16,616 nucleotides of DNA from CAJQQY01 sp964352225 (GTDB lineage: Bacteria; Bacteroidota; Bacteroidia; Chitinophagales; Saprospiraceae). Below the pieces are notes generated by a model. The model was not told the origin of the DNA. It was given only the letters and a program-made list of their open reading frames with translations, and ran no database searches. This document shows positions 16,616 to 16,616 of the stretch, in pieces. Position numbers and translations under genes: made by a program. Within the stretch, counting starts at the first letter, position 1. Every line of letters starts with the position of its first letter. The stretch spans positions 1-16,616 of the forward strand of contig CAYGRM010000126.1 in the NCBI GenBank assembly GCA_964352225.1, given 5' to 3'.

Positions 16616-16616
16616 A

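Overview
The window looks like a scaffolded draft assembly (two runs of exactly 100 N) of an AT-rich Bacteroidota chromosome, most like the Saprospiraceae or a related gliding lineage. The evidence is a hybrid two-component system of Bacteroidota type, two TAnnTTTG promoters, a very large repeat protein ending in a type B (CHU_C, gliding-associated) sorting domain for the type IX secretion system, SprB-like and PKD-like modules, and lipoprotein signal peptides. The species cannot be named from the sequence alone.

Layout. (1) 2-2968: the C-terminal part of a one-protein sensor kinase/response regulator/AraC regulator that enters from the left edge. (2) 2969-3334: a spacer with a possible gene remnant and a leftward terminator. 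(3) 3335-3381: the 3' half of a tRNA-Pro(UGG) gene on the minus strand, from the anticodon stem-loop to the discriminator base. The 5' half is absent, so I read this as the left attachment site of an integrated element. (4) 3381 to about 8260: the recognisable element backbone. It holds a tyrosine recombinase and a 602-residue protein of unknown function with an internal duplication, both rightward. Facing them are three small leftward genes: an excisionase-like helix-turn-helix protein, a Zn-ribbon protein and a single-pass membrane protein. Two regulatory-looking repeat arrays sit between and beyond them, one of 10-bp phased repeats and one of AAGGTGG direct repeats. I see no second tRNA-Pro copy, so the right end of the element is not defined here.

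(5) 8478-9533: a lipoprotein formylglycine-generating enzyme (sulfatase-modifying factor) that keeps the catalytic Cys pair. (6) 9797-15379: one large secreted repeat protein, broken on paper into three pieces by two N gaps. The contig ends show that both gaps fall inside repeats. Joining them with 2 nt and 0 nt restores one open frame of at least 1794 aa. (7) 15382-15467: a 26-bp inverted repeat of a dispersed CGCAGAT family, which recurs at the right edge. (8) 15522-16453: a clan GH-A-like glycoside hydrolase lipoprotein whose start codon is one base out of frame across an A9 tract, followed by a perfect 17-bp hairpin terminator.

How the genes may work together. The element genes (int, xis-like, partners) fit a small integrative element, and no known cargo was recognised. 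The surface genes (FGE lipoprotein, type IX-secreted adhesin-like protein, glycosidase-like lipoprotein) and the HTCS regulator fit polysaccharide-oriented envelope biology, but no sulfatase, SusC/SusD pair or other direct partner is in the window, so functional linkage is inference.
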